From contig NZ_JAERRF010000022.1 in assembly GCF_016741875.1 (NCBI RefSeq), positions 86,741 to 150,740 of the forward strand: DNA of 64,000 nt. The letters run 5' to 3'. The position numbers and the translations under genes are program-made. Positions 8,408-17,139 of the stretch are shown here, in pieces (positions within the stretch are counted from its first letter, which is position 1; each line of letters begins with the position of its first letter). The notes under the pieces were generated by a model that did no database searches, had not been told where the DNA came from, and saw only the letters and a list, made by a program, of their open reading frames with translations. Source of the stretch: Streptomyces coffeae. Its GTDB lineage: Bacteria > Actinomycetota > Actinomycetes > Streptomycetales > Streptomycetaceae.

Positions 8408-9607
8408 TCAGGGCCCGGCGGCCGCGTCCGTGTCCTCCGGCTTGGGAGGCGGCAGCGCCAGCGCGATATGGCGGCCGACCCGGTCCGCCGCCCCCGCCTC
8501 CGCCATCGCGAAGGCGGACCGTCCGCCCGTCCGGAACAGCGTCAGCGCACCCCGGACCCGGTCCGCCGGCGAGGTGCGCAGGGGTATGCACAACAGCGAG
8601 GTCACCTCCTCGCGGACCAGCACCGGCGCCCCCGCCGCGTCCTGGCCGAAGGCGTCCGCGTCCGGAGGGCTCACCCGCAGCGCGGACACCCCGTCCTCCA
8701 GCGCGTCGAGCACCAGCGGGCAGCCGGCCGGGTCCTGGCCGGCCAGGGACGCCGTACGGTCGCCCACCGCCTCCGGCGGGCCGAGCGCCACCACCCGGCG
8801 CGGGGCCCCCGAGGGGTCCTCCGGGGCGACATCGGCGATCACCCAGTCCGCGAAGCGGCCGTGCAGCACCTGCGCCGCCCGCGCCAGCACCGCTTCCGGT
8901 CCGCCGTCGGCCGACGCCGCGCCCTCCAGCAGCGCCGCGGCCATGTCGTCGACCAGGTCCAGCAGCTCGGAATGGCGTGTCACCTCGGCCAGATCCGGAC
9001 CCGGCCGCGGCTCCCGGCCGCCCTCCGCGCCGCCGCCCGTCCCCGCGGGCACACCGGGCTGGAATGCCGCCAGCACCGCCGGATGCGGTTCGCCCGGCGG
9101 CCGCAGCGCCGACAGGGTCACCCGCACCTCGCCGTCCGCCGACGGCTGCGAGAGCCGCACGGTCAGACTGCGGCTGCCCTCGCCCCGCGCCACCGCCGCC
9201 ACCTGTGAGCGCAGCGCCGCCTGTCCGTCCCGCCGCAGCGAGGACGTCAGCGGCCGCCCGGTGGCGTATCCCGCCCGGGTGTTGAACAGCCGGGTGGCCG
9301 CATCGTTCATCCGCCGTACGACGGCCTCCCGGTCCAGCAGCACCACCGCCACCGGCAGCCGCTGGAAAAGCTCCCGCAGCAACTGCTGCTCACGGGCGTC
9401 GGACCGGGCCCCGTCCGGGGCGCGCGCCGCCCCGGCCAGCTCCTCGTAGCCCGGCATCAGCACATCCACCACGTGCTGGAGCTCGAAAAGAGCGGCGTCC
9501 AGCACGGACAGCCGCTCCTGTGCGGGCAGCGCCCGTGCGTTCCGCAGTTCCTCGACCCGTCTGCGGAAGTCTGTGATCTCCGCACCGAACTCCTGCGCCC
9601 CGGTCAT
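8408..9607 (-). CDS. PAS/GAF sensor protein without output domain
   Basis: A 399-residue cytoplasmic protein. Residues 1-65 look helical (FRRRVEELRNARALPAQERL), residues 70-190 form a PAS-like domain (LPVAVVLLDREAVVRRMNDAATRLF), and residues 215-385 form a GAF-like domain ending in LLCIPLRTSPADRVRGALTLFR. No kinase, PP2C or DNA-binding domain follows, so it probably signals through a partner. It is divergent from the GAF-ANTAR gene, and such PAS/GAF proteins often sit with ANTAR regulators in Streptomyces. Ligand unknown. Confidence 0.78.
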   Translation of the reverse strand: MTGAQEFGAEITDFRRRVEELRNARALPAQERLSVLDAALFELQHVVDVLMPGYEELAGAARAPDGARSDAREQQLLRELFQRLPVAVVLLDREAVVRRMNDAATRLFNTRAGYATGRPLTSSLRRDGQAALRSQVAAVARGEGSRSLTVRLSQPSADGEVRVTLSALRPPGEPHPAVLAAFQPGVPAGTGGGAEGGREPRPGPDLAEVTRHSELLDLVDDMAAALLEGAASADGGPEAVLARAAQVLHGRFADWVIADVAPEDPSGAPRRVVALGPPEAVGDRTASLAGQDPAGCPLVLDALEDGVSALRVSPPDADAFGQDAAGAPVLVREEVTSLLCIPLRTSPADRVRGALTLFRTGGRSAFAMAEAGAADRVGRHIALALPPPKPEDTDAAAGP

Positions 9608-9733
9608 GGCCACACCGTAGCCTGACCGGCCCCGGTCCAGGCACCGCGCGTGTTTTCCGCTCCCCGCCGTGGGAAGCCGGACCCTAAGGCCCCCTGGGGC
9701 CACGGCCACCGACGCCGGACGGAGGGACGGGCG

Positions 9734-10525
9734 ATGCCGGACCGCAGCCACAGCCGCCCGGCCTGCCAGACCGACGCGCCGTTCCTCGGCCGCGGCCTGG
9801 CCGACCTCGCCGAGCAAGCCCTCGCCCACACCCCCGCCGGATGCGGGGCCGCCACCACCGCCGAGGCCGCGCCGGACGGGCGCGGGGCCGCGGACCCCGG
9901 TCCGACCACGGCGGCCACCCATCCCGATCTGTCCCCGCTGGTCTCGGTGCAGCTGAGCACCGGGGAGGGGCCGATCCCCGAGGCTCAGGACCGCGGCTGC
10001 CCGGTGGGCGCCGACGATCTGCTGCGCGACACCCGCTGGCCGCGCTTCCGGGCCTGTGCGCTGGACGCGGGCATCCGGTCCACCGCCACCCTGCCCTTCG
10101 AATGCGACGGACTGAGGGTGACCGTCTCCCTCTACGGGCTGCGCCCCGGCCCCCTGGAGGAGGCGGCCCGCGGCACCACCGGACTCCTCGGCGACCTGGC
10201 CACCGAGAGCCTGGCCCGCGACCGCCTCTACCGCGACGCCCTCGCCCAGGTCGACCAGCTGGACGCGGCGCTGCGCGCCCGCCCGGTCGTGGACCAGGCG
10301 TGCGGCATCGTCATGCATGTGCTGGGCTGCGATCCGGACCAGGCGTTCGACCTGCTGCGCCGCACCTCCCAGCGGACCAACCGCAAGCTGACCGAGCTGG
10401 CCGGGACGGTGGTGCGCACCCGGGGCCGCGGTCTGGAGCGGAACCTCATCGCCCTCGGCCGGTCAGCTGCTTCCGGACGCGATCGGCGAGGGTCCGCCCC
10501 GGACCAGGACCCTCCTCGGGGCTGA
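9734..10525 (+). CDS. GAF-ANTAR domain transcription antitermination regulator
   Basis: A 263-residue protein. Residues 50-165 resemble a degenerate GAF domain and residues 170-235 an ANTAR domain (ALRARPVVDQACGIVMHVLG then DQAFDLLRRTSQRTNRKLTE). ANTAR domains bind paired RNA hairpins and block premature termination. The start at 9734 follows a GGAGGG ribosome-binding site; an upstream in-frame start is less likely. The last 80 bp overlap the convergent hemerythrin gene, so the final Arg/Pro-rich residues may be a readthrough tail. No target hairpin pair was identified. Confidence 0.85.
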   Translation: MPDRSHSRPACQTDAPFLGRGLADLAEQALAHTPAGCGAATTAEAAPDGRGAADPGPTTAATHPDLSPLVSVQLSTGEGPIPEAQDRGCPVGADDLLRDTRWPRFRACALDAGIRSTATLPFECDGLRVTVSLYGLRPGPLEEAARGTTGLLGDLATESLARDRLYRDALAQVDQLDAALRARPVVDQACGIVMHVLGCDPDQAFDLLRRTSQRTNRKLTELAGTVVRTRGRGLERNLIALGRSAASGRDRRGSAPDQDPPRG

Positions 10526-10991
10526 GCGGCGCCGCCGCCCGCGCCGCGGCCGTCGTCTCCCCGACGCGCAGGCCCAGGGCCAGCAGCTCCTCGGGGGTGA
10601 GCCGCTCCCGCAGCTCGGGGAAGACCAGGTCCTCCTCGCCGCGGATATGCATGGACACCACGTCCATCAGCCGCCGCACCAGCGGGTCGAACTCCCGGTC
10701 CCGGGGGTCCAGCGCGTCCAGGTCGGCCAGGATCCGTTCGGCCTGGATCAGCTCCTCGATCTCCTCGTCCGCGACCTGGTCGCCGTCCGGCAGGGCCGTG
10801 CGCACCGTCGGATACAGATGGGCCTCCTCGGCGACGGAGTGCCGCACCACCTCCACGGTGATCCGCTCGACGAGCCGCCGCCGCTGCCCCGGGTCCCCGG
10901 CGGTTCGGTAGCCGTCGAAGAGCTCCTGCACCTGACGGTGGTCCGCGGTGAGCAGCTCCACCACATCGTGCTGTTCGGGCATCGCTGTCAT
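10446..10991 (-). CDS. Hemerythrin-like HHE domain protein
   Basis: A 181-residue all-helical HHE cation-binding protein. Metal-ligand-like residues are in LLTADHRQVQELF (His17 region), VVRHSVAEEAHLYP (His and Glu) and VVSMHIRGEEDLVFPEL (His and Glu), the spacing of di-iron hemerythrins. Such proteins bind O2 or NO or act as redox sensors in actinobacteria. It is convergent with and overlaps the ANTAR gene by 80 bp, so the two transcripts could interfere. The C-terminal 40 residues are Arg/Ala-rich linker. Confidence 0.88.
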   Translation of the reverse strand: MTAMPEQHDVVELLTADHRQVQELFDGYRTAGDPGQRRRLVERITVEVVRHSVAEEAHLYPTVRTALPDGDQVADEEIEELIQAERILADLDALDPRDREFDPLVRRLMDVVSMHIRGEEDLVFPELRERLTPEELLALGLRVGETTAAARAAAPLSPEEGPGPGRTLADRVRKQLTGRGR

Positions 10992-11097
10992 GGTGCCCGG
11001 GTCCCCCGGCCCGGTCCCGCGAAACGATGCCGGAGATCTGCGAAGGTGGACGGGTCAGCACGGTTACCCGGGGGCAGCCAGGCGGAGGTGTGGACGA

Positions 11098-12315
11098 ATG
11101 CAGCGGCAGTGGACCGCACCGGCTCCGGCGGACCGGGAGGACGGCGGTCTGCCCGTCCTCCCCGAGCTGGCCGAGCGCTTCGCCGGGGCGGTGGACCGCA
11201 CCGCGCCGGAGCCGGTCGGCGGTTCGGCCGAGCTGCGGGATGCCGCCTGCGGCTACTGGTCGCGGCGCGGACTGTGGACCGACCCGGCCCATGTGGTGGT
11301 CGCCCCCGGCGCCGAGCCGTTGCTGCTGGCGCTGCTGGCCTCGGCCTCCGGCGGCGATGTGCTGCTGCCCCGGCCCTGCGCCGCCTGGTACGCGCCGCTG
11401 GTGCGGCTGGTCGACCGGCGTGCCTACCACGCGCCCGTCCCGGCCGAGTGCGGTGGACTGCCCGATCCGTTCGCCCTGCTGGAGACCGTCCGCCGGATCC
11501 GCGCCGAGGACGGGCGGCCGCGGATGCTGCTGCTGTCGGTGGCCGACGACCCGACCGGCACGGTGGCGCCGCCGGAGCTGATGCACGAGGTGTGCGAGGC
11601 GGCCGTGGCCGAGGGACTGCTGATCGTCAGCGATGAAACCTGGCGCGACACCGTCCACCATCCGCACGGCACGGTGCTGCTCAGCCCCGCCGAGATGTGC
11701 CCCGACGACGTCATCGTGCTCTCCGATCTGGTCGGCGCGTTCACCCCGGCCGGCTGGCCCTCCGCCATCGCCCGGTTCCCGGCCACCGAGCGCGGGGTGG
11801 AGCTGCGGGCCCGGGTGCTGTCCCTGCTCACCGCCGTACGCTCCGGGCTGCCCGCCCCTGTCGCCGCCGCCTCCGCCTACGCCCTGGACGAGCCCCCGCC
11901 GGTGCGCGCCCGCACGGCCGCCGCGGCCCGGACGCACGGCGCGGTGGCCGCCGCGGCCTACCGCGCGCTGACCGCCGTGGGGGCGCTGTGCCGCCCGCCC
12001 CAGGCCGGACGCCATCTCTACGCCGATCTCGACGAGCTGCGCGGGGTGCTGGCCGCCCGTAACATCACCGACTCGGTGGAGCTGGAGCGTGAACTGAGCG
12101 GGCGGCTCGGCCGGGGCGTGGCGGGTGGCCACCGTTTCGGCGACCCTCCGCACACCCTGCGGGTGCGGCTGTCGACGCTGCCGCTGCTCGGGGCGGCCGA
12201 CGCGCAGCGGCAGCGGGCGCTGGACGCCCCGGACCCGCTGGAACTTCCGCATGTGAAGGAGGCGTTGGCCGCCTTCGACACGGGCTTCCGGGCGCTGATC
12301 GAGGACGGCGGCTGA
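11098..12315 (+). CDS. Class I/II aminotransferase-fold protein lacking the PLP lysine
   Basis: A 405-residue fold-type I aminotransferase homologue. Recognisable elements are VVVAPGAEPLLLALLAS (phosphate-binding region), DDPTGTV (the NPTG loop with Asn changed to Asp), the cofactor-ring Asp in IVSDETW and the substrate-carboxylate Arg region VRLSTLP. The motif that carries the Schiff-base lysine (S-x-L-[ST]-K) reads S209-D-L-V-G213, so the lysine is missing; the only lysine in the protein is near the C-terminus (HVKEAL). It cannot act as a normal transaminase and may be a regulator or have lost function. The start follows GGAGGTG. The MBL-fold gene follows 57 nt downstream and may be co-transcribed. 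Confidence 0.82.
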   Translation: MQRQWTAPAPADREDGGLPVLPELAERFAGAVDRTAPEPVGGSAELRDAACGYWSRRGLWTDPAHVVVAPGAEPLLLALLASASGGDVLLPRPCAAWYAPLVRLVDRRAYHAPVPAECGGLPDPFALLETVRRIRAEDGRPRMLLLSVADDPTGTVAPPELMHEVCEAAVAEGLLIVSDETWRDTVHHPHGTVLLSPAEMCPDDVIVLSDLVGAFTPAGWPSAIARFPATERGVELRARVLSLLTAVRSGLPAPVAAASAYALDEPPPVRARTAAAARTHGAVAAAAYRALTAVGALCRPPQAGRHLYADLDELRGVLAARNITDSVELERELSGRLGRGVAGGHRFGDPPHTLRVRLSTLPLLGAADAQRQRALDAPDPLELPHVKEALAAFDTGFRALIEDGG

Positions 12316-12372
12316 AGCCCTCGCGGCGGTGCCGCTGGGGTCGTCCCACCGAGGGAAGGGAGAGTCCACGCC

Positions 12373-13452
12373 ATGACCGACCACGCCGAGCAGGCCGAGC
12401 CCGCGGAACCGGCCGAGCTGCGCCGCACCCGGTCCGCCGCCTCCGGCCGGCCCCGTCCGGCCCCGGCCGCGCCCGCGCTGCCCGCGCCGCGCCCGCTCGG
12501 CGAGGTGCGCACCTGGCCGCGGTCGTTCGTCCACCGGCTGACCTCCCCGCTGCCCGGGGTGCGGGCCATCGCCCGGCTGGCCCGTGAGGGGCGGCTGCGG
12601 CCGCCCGCCGAGGCGCTCCGCGAGATCCCCGAACTTCCCTTCGCCCCGGGCCCGCTGCCGCTGACCGGCCCCGGGCAGACCGCGCTCACCTGGGTCGGCC
12701 ACGCCAGCTGGGTGGTCCGGATCGGCGGGCTCACCGTGCTGACCGATCCGGTCTGGGCCCGCAGGATCCTGGGCACCCCGGTCCGGGTCACCCCGCCCGG
12801 GGTCCGCTGGGAGGATCTGCCGCCGGTGGACGCCGTGGTCATCAGCCACAACCACTACGACCATCTGGACGCGCCCACTCTCGAGCTGCTGCCCCGTGCC
12901 ACTCCGCTGTTCGTCCCCGCCGGTCTCGCCCGGTGGTTCCGCACCCGCCGCTTCACCCGGGTGACCGAACTGGACTGGTGGGAGGCGGCCGAACTCGACG
13001 GCGAGGGCGGCCCGGTCCGCTTCGACTTCGTCCCCGCCCACCACTGGAGCAAGCGCACCCTCACCGACACCTGCCGCTCGCTGTGGGGCGGCTGGGTGCT
13101 CACCGGTCCGGACGGACAGCGGGTGTACTTCGCCGGGGACACCGGCTACGGCCACTGGTTCACCGAGATCGGCCGCCGCTACCCGGGCATCGATCTGGCG
13201 CTGCTGCCCATCGGCGCGTACGACCCGCGCTGGATGCTGCGGACGGTGCACACCGATCCGGAAGAGGCGGTGCGGGCGTTCGGCGACCTGGGGGCACGGG
13301 CGCTGGTGCCCATGCACTGGTCCACCTTCCTGCTCTCGGCCGAACCGCCGCTGGAACCGCTGCACCGGGTGCGGGCCTCCTGGGAGGCCACCGGCGCTCC
13401 GCGCGAGGCGCTGTGGGATCTGCCGATCGGCGGCTCCCGGGTGCTCGAATGA
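12373..13452 (+). CDS. Metallo-beta-lactamase-fold hydrolase (NAPE-PLD/UlaG type)
   Basis: A 359-residue MBL-fold protein. After a disordered Ala/Pro/Glu-rich N-terminus of about 60 residues come TALTWVGHASWVV, the metal motif HNHYDHLD (near 158-165), PAHHWSKRT, the Asp ligand in YFAGDTGYG and the final MHW strand. This arrangement matches the N-acylphosphatidylethanolamine phospholipase D-like subgroup, which can hydrolyse phosphodiester or lactone bonds; the substrate is unknown. All visible metal ligands are present. A GGGAAGGGAG ribosome-binding region precedes the ATG. Confidence 0.87.
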   Translation: MTDHAEQAEPAEPAELRRTRSAASGRPRPAPAAPALPAPRPLGEVRTWPRSFVHRLTSPLPGVRAIARLAREGRLRPPAEALREIPELPFAPGPLPLTGPGQTALTWVGHASWVVRIGGLTVLTDPVWARRILGTPVRVTPPGVRWEDLPPVDAVVISHNHYDHLDAPTLELLPRATPLFVPAGLARWFRTRRFTRVTELDWWEAAELDGEGGPVRFDFVPAHHWSKRTLTDTCRSLWGGWVLTGPDGQRVYFAGDTGYGHWFTEIGRRYPGIDLALLPIGAYDPRWMLRTVHTDPEEAVRAFGDLGARALVPMHWSTFLLSAEPPLEPLHRVRASWEATGAPREALWDLPIGGSRVLE

Positions 13453-13524
13453 GGGAGAACCAGGCATATCCGGAAAATGGATCATAAGTGGCGAATGGTG
13501 CGGGGCCCGCCTAGCTTCCTGTTC

Positions 13525-14613
13525 ATGCGTACACGAAAACTGTGTGGTCTCACGGCCCTCACCGCGGCCGCCCTTGCCCTTGAGCTCGCCGCCCTGCCCA
13601 GCGCCCAGGCCACCGGGTCGGTGGCGAGCGGCGGCCCCGACCCTGTCCATGTCGTCCAGCCGGGCCAGTCGATCCAGGCGGCCCTGAACACCGCCCGGCC
13701 CGGGGACACCATCGAGCTGCTGGCCGGTGTCTACCGGGAGAACGTCCAGATCACCACCTCCCAGGTGACCCTCCGCGGCGCGGGCTCCCGTACCGTGCTC
13801 AGACCCGACAAGAAGGCCGCGGCCAACGCCTGTGGCAAGGCGGGCCACGGACTGTGTGTCACCGGGACGGCCGAACAGCCCGTCACCAATGTCCGCATCC
13901 AGTCCCTGAAGGTCAGCGGCTTCGCCAAGAACGGCATCTGGGCCTCGTACACCGACCGGTTGCGGGTCCGCAGGGTCACCGCCGCCGACAACGGCCAGCA
14001 GGGCATCGGCCAGGAGATGTCCACCCGCGGTGTCTTCGTCCGCAACGTGCTGCGCGGCAACAAGGAGTCGGGCATCCACATCGTCAACACCAACACCCAT
14101 GAGGCCGGGTCCATCGACGCGCGCGGCACCGAGGTGGTGGGCAACCGGCTGAGCGAGAACGGACTCGGTGTGGTGATCCGGCGGATGCGGAACCTCACCG
14201 TCGAGCAGAACATCATCACCGACAACTGCGGCGGTCTCTTCGTCATCGGCGACGAGAACAAGCCCCGCGCCGGTGCGCTGACCCTCCGCCACAACGCCGT
14301 GCTGGAGAACAACCGGCTCTGTCCGGCCAGCGACCGGCTCCCCGTCATCCAGGGCGCGGGCATCGTGCTCACCGGATCCGAGGGCAGCCGGGTGACGGGC
14401 AACCAGGTGTTCAACAACGTGGGCAAGTCCCCGATGTCCGGCGGGGTGGTGCTGTTCAACAGCTTCGTCGGCGTACCGAACACCCAGAACGCCATCAGCC
14501 AGAACGTGCTGAGCGGCAACAGGCCGGCCGATCTGGCCGACCGGGACAAGGGTCCCGGGAACACCTTCGCCGACAACGTCTGCGGGACCTCCGTGCCCGC
14601 GGACCGGTGCTGA
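13525..14613 (+). CDS. Secreted right-handed parallel beta-helix protein
   Basis: A 362-residue exported protein. It starts with a signal peptide (MRTRKLCGL, hydrophobic stretch, cleavage likely after AQA near residue 29) followed by VHVVQPGQSIQAALNTARPGDTI, the usual entry to NosD/pectate-lyase-like beta-helices, then repeating coils with N-x-[IV] and GI[WH] patterns up to residue 340. Cysteines at the end may form a disulfide. Such proteins bind or cleave polysaccharides, but no clear catalytic set is visible. An earlier in-frame ATG at 13477 exists; 13525 is chosen because it starts the signal peptide. The OMT gene begins 11 nt beyond the stop. Confidence 0.8.
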   Translation: MRTRKLCGLTALTAAALALELAALPSAQATGSVASGGPDPVHVVQPGQSIQAALNTARPGDTIELLAGVYRENVQITTSQVTLRGAGSRTVLRPDKKAAANACGKAGHGLCVTGTAEQPVTNVRIQSLKVSGFAKNGIWASYTDRLRVRRVTAADNGQQGIGQEMSTRGVFVRNVLRGNKESGIHIVNTNTHEAGSIDARGTEVVGNRLSENGLGVVIRRMRNLTVEQNIITDNCGGLFVIGDENKPRAGALTLRHNAVLENNRLCPASDRLPVIQGAGIVLTGSEGSRVTGNQVFNNVGKSPMSGGVVLFNSFVGVPNTQNAISQNVLSGNRPADLADRDKGPGNTFADNVCGTSVPADRC

Positions 14614-14624
14614 AAGGCGGCGCC

Positions 14625-15668
14625 ATGACCACCACGGGGACCACCCCTTCCGCCCCCGCTCCGCCGCAGGCGACCCGGCAGCTGCGCGAGATCGCCTTCG
14701 GCGCCGCCCGCGCGGCCGCCGTCCGCGCCGCCGCCCGGCTGGGTGTCGCCGACGCCCTGGGGGAGCAGCCCGCCACCGTCGAGGAGCTGGCCGCCGCCGT
14801 GGCCGCCCAGCCCGATCCGCTGCGCCGGCTGCTGCGCGCCCTGGCCTGCTGCGGGATCTTCGCCGAGTCCGAGGACGGCCGCTTCACCCACACCGACATC
14901 TCCCGGCTGCTGCGCGAGGACGCGCCCCACAGCCTCCGCTACATCTCCCTGTGGTGCACCGAGCCCTGGACCTGGGAGGCGTGGCCACGTCTCGACCAGG
15001 CGGTCCGCTCCGGCGGTGTCCTCTTCGACGAGATCTTCGGCAAGGACTTCTTCCGCTATCTCCACGAGGACGCCCGGGAGTCGGCCGAGGTGTTCGACAA
15101 GGCGATGACCACCTCCAGCAGACAGTCCGCCGAGGACGTCGCCGCCTTCCTCGACCTCGAGGGCATCAAGGAGGTCGTGGACATCGGCGGCGGTCAGGGG
15201 CATGTGCTGGCCGGTCTGCTGGAGCGGCATCCGGCCCTGCGCGGTACGCTCCTCGATCTGCCGCCGGTGGTGGCGGGCGCCGACCCCCGGCTGCGGGACG
15301 GCGGTGCGCTGGCCGACCGGGCCACGCTGCTGCCTGGCGACTGCCGTCAGGAGATCCCGGTCCAGGCCGACCTGTACATCATCAAGAACATCCTGGAGTG
15401 GAACGACGAGAGCACCCGCCGCACCCTCGCCAATGTGGTCAGGGCCGCGCGGCCGGGCGCCCGGGTCGTGGTCATCGAGAACCTCGTCGACAACAGCCCC
15501 GCGTCGTTCACCACGGCGATGGATCTGTTCCTGCTGCTCAACGTGGGCGGCCGCAAGCACACCACGGACAGCATGACGGAGCGGATGACCGCCGCCGGAC
15601 TCACCGTCACCGACATCCGCCCGGTCAACGGCTATCTGCACGCCTTCGACAGCACGGTGCCGGGCTGA
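14625..15668 (+). CDS. SAM-dependent O-methyltransferase (polyketide/hydroxyindole type)
   Basis: A 347-residue methyltransferase with an N-terminal dimerisation helix-turn-helix (residues 15-100: ATRQLREIAFGAARAAAVRAA) and a Rossmann SAM-binding domain. Motif I is VVDIGGGQG near residue 186; LLDLPPVV and IIKNILEWND follow, then the acidic-loop region IENLVDN. It resembles methyltransferases of aromatic polyketide pathways. It lies 8 kb from the polyketide operon on the opposite strand, so a role in tailoring that product is possible but unproven. Ribosome-binding site AAAGGCGG precedes 14625. A strong terminator follows. Confidence 0.85.
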   Translation: MTTTGTTPSAPAPPQATRQLREIAFGAARAAAVRAAARLGVADALGEQPATVEELAAAVAAQPDPLRRLLRALACCGIFAESEDGRFTHTDISRLLREDAPHSLRYISLWCTEPWTWEAWPRLDQAVRSGGVLFDEIFGKDFFRYLHEDARESAEVFDKAMTTSSRQSAEDVAAFLDLEGIKEVVDIGGGQGHVLAGLLERHPALRGTLLDLPPVVAGADPRLRDGGALADRATLLPGDCRQEIPVQADLYIIKNILEWNDESTRRTLANVVRAARPGARVVVIENLVDNSPASFTTAMDLFLLLNVGGRKHTTDSMTERMTAAGLTVTDIRPVNGYLHAFDSTVPG

Positions 15669-15679
15669 GCCACCCGTCA

Positions 15680-15724
15680 CGCCAGGGTGCCCGCGCTGTC
15701 CACGACAGCGCGGGCACCCTGGCG
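15680..15724. terminator. Perfect long-stem terminator
   Basis: A perfect inverted repeat with 21-bp arms (15680-15700 and 15704-15724) and a CAC loop sits between the convergent O-methyltransferase and sortase genes. It should terminate transcription from both sides. Confidence 0.9.
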
Positions 15725-15753
15725 TTGTGGTGCGGCTTCCGGGGCCGGTGCGC

Positions 15754-16488
15754 TCAGGCCCAGCGGTAGGTGGTGAGATGGGCGAACGCCACCACGTTCG
15801 CGGTGTAGTCCTTGACGTTGTGGTCGTACGCGCCACCGCAAGTGATCAGACGCAGCTGGGCGTTGGGGGTCTCCCCGTACACCTTCCGGTCCGGGAAGTC
15901 GTTCTTCTTGAAGGTCTTGATCTTGTCGACGGTGAAGGTCGCGACGATCCCGTCCTCGCGGGTGATGTTGACCTCGCTGCCCAGCTTCAGGTTTCGGAGC
16001 GTGTAGAACACGGCAGGGCCGATCTTGGTGTCCACATGCCCCGCCACGATGGCGTTGCCGCGCTCCCCGGGGGCGGGGCCGTCCTTGTACCAGCCGACCA
16101 GGTTGTTGTCGGTGTCCGGCGGCGGGATCAGGGTGCCGCCCGAGTCCAGCGACAGCTGGGTGAACGGAGCGCTCACCCCGATCGAGGGGATGTCCAGATG
16201 GGTCGCGGGGGAGCGGGAGAGCGCGGGGCCGGGCCGGTACTGCGGGGTGGCCGCCGGCTCCTCGGTGGGCTCCTGCCGCGGCGGCGTCTGCGGTTCCGTG
16301 TCCGGAACCGACTCCGGCTCGGGCCGGTTCGCGGAGGCGGCGGCCGTGGGTGTGTCCGACGGAGAGTTCTGGGAGGCCGCGTCGACGGAGTTGTAGATCA
16401 GGAAGACACCGATGAGGGCCGATGCCGCGGCCCACCGGAGCACGCGGGTGTTGCCGTCGGCGCCGCCCTGCTTGCCCTGCTTGCTCAT
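15754..16488 (-). CDS. Class F sortase
   Basis: A 244-residue membrane-anchored transpeptidase. Residues 18-36 form an N-terminal signal anchor (VLRWAAASALIGVFLIY), residues 40-95 a Pro/Glu/Thr linker, and the rest the sortase barrel: HLDIPSIGVSAPFTQL, catalytic His in NAIVAGHVD, and catalytic Cys in LRLITCGG. The C-terminus ends NVVAFAHLTTYRWA, typical of actinobacterial class F. Sortases cleave a C-terminal sorting motif and attach proteins to the cell wall. The neighbour upstream at 16585-17139 is the obvious candidate substrate. A hairpin lies between the two genes, which may lower sortase expression relative to substrate. Confidence 0.9.
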   Translation of the reverse strand: MSKQGKQGGADGNTRVLRWAAASALIGVFLIYNSVDAASQNSPSDTPTAAASANRPEPESVPDTEPQTPPRQEPTEEPAATPQYRPGPALSRSPATHLDIPSIGVSAPFTQLSLDSGGTLIPPPDTDNNLVGWYKDGPAPGERGNAIVAGHVDTKIGPAVFYTLRNLKLGSEVNITREDGIVATFTVDKIKTFKKNDFPDRKVYGETPNAQLRLITCGGAYDHNVKDYTANVVAFAHLTTYRWA

Positions 16489-16521
16489 GGAGGTGTGTGC
16501 CTTTCTCGCAAGCCGCGTAGC

Positions 16522-16562
16522 GCTGCCGTGGCACCACCGCTGGGCGGAGGTGCCACGGCAGC
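16522..16562 (-). terminator. Intergenic hairpin between surface protein and sortase genes
   Basis: A perfect 14-bp inverted repeat (16522-16535 and 16549-16562) with a 13-nt loop lies in the 96-bp gap downstream of the surface protein and upstream of the sortase start. It probably acts as a partial terminator or mRNA-stabilising stem. Confidence 0.7.
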
Positions 16563-16584
16563 ACGGAATACGAAAGAGTCAGGC

Positions 16585-17139
16585 TCAGATCGCGGTGCCC
16601 GCGGAGTTGCGGCGACGCAGGGCGTAGGCGCCGGCGCCGAGGCCACCGAGAAGCAGAACGGAGCCGGCAGCCATGCCACTGCCCGTGGAGGCCATACCGC
16701 CACCGCCGGTGTGGACGCCGCCCTTCGGCTTCTCGGACTTCCAGGAGCCGCCCTCCCAGTCGTGCTTCTTGTCGCCCGACCAGTCGTGCTCGCGCCCGTG
16801 GTCCTCCTTGCCGTGCTCCTCCTTGCCGTGCTCCTCCTTGCCGGACCAGTCGCCCTCGTCCTTGCCTTCCCGGCCGGACCAGTCGCCCTCGTCCTTGCCT
16901 TCCATCTTGCCTTCTTCCTTGCCTTCTTCCTTGCCCTCCTCCTTGCCGTGGTCCTTCTTGTGGTCCATCCGGGGGTCGCCGCTCTCGCCGTAGCTGTCGT
17001 CGGAGGACTCCTGGCTGCTCGAGTACCCACCGTGACCGCCCGGGTCCGAGACGTCGGCGGCAAACGCGGCGGCAGGGGCGCCCAGGGTCAGGGTGGCGGC
17101 AATCGCCGCCCCGGTGAAGAGTGCGCGAGTCGATCGCAT
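16585..17139 (-). CDS. Secreted, highly charged repeat protein with C-terminal cell-wall sorting signal
   Basis: A 184-residue protein: signal peptide (cleavage likely after AFA near residue 28), a mature region of Gly/Lys/Glu/His/Asp repeats (GKEE units, two DEGDWSG units, HGKEEHGKED), a GGVHTGGGG hinge, a STGSG motif, a hydrophobic helix (VLLLGGLGAGAYAL) and a final RRRN tail. This is the layout of a sortase substrate, although the sorting motif is not a canonical LPXTG; it is presumably used by the adjacent class F sortase. The repeats look disordered, and the His/Asp/Glu content could bind metals or water. Ribosome-binding region GGAAGGA lies before the ATG. Confidence 0.82.
   Translation of the reverse strand: MRSTRALFTGAAIAATLTLGAPAAAFAADVSDPGGHGGYSSSQESSDDSYGESGDPRMDHKKDHGKEEGKEEGKEEGKMEGKDEGDWSGREGKDEGDWSGKEEHGKEEHGKEDHGREHDWSGDKKHDWEGGSWKSEKPKGGVHTGGGGMASTGSGMAAGSVLLLGGLGAGAYALRRRNSAGTAI

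Noticed and set aside
10228..14292. A 1354-residue open frame on the minus strand
   Set aside because: It runs antisense through four well-supported genes (GAF-ANTAR, aminotransferase-fold, MBL, beta-helix) and overlaps the hemerythrin gene; composition is that of a shadow frame.
15754..16488. Possible loss of the catalytic Arg in the class F sortase
   Set aside because: Several Streptomyces class F sortases end with a similar NVVxFAHL segment, so the Arg position cannot be judged by eye and no anomaly is claimed.
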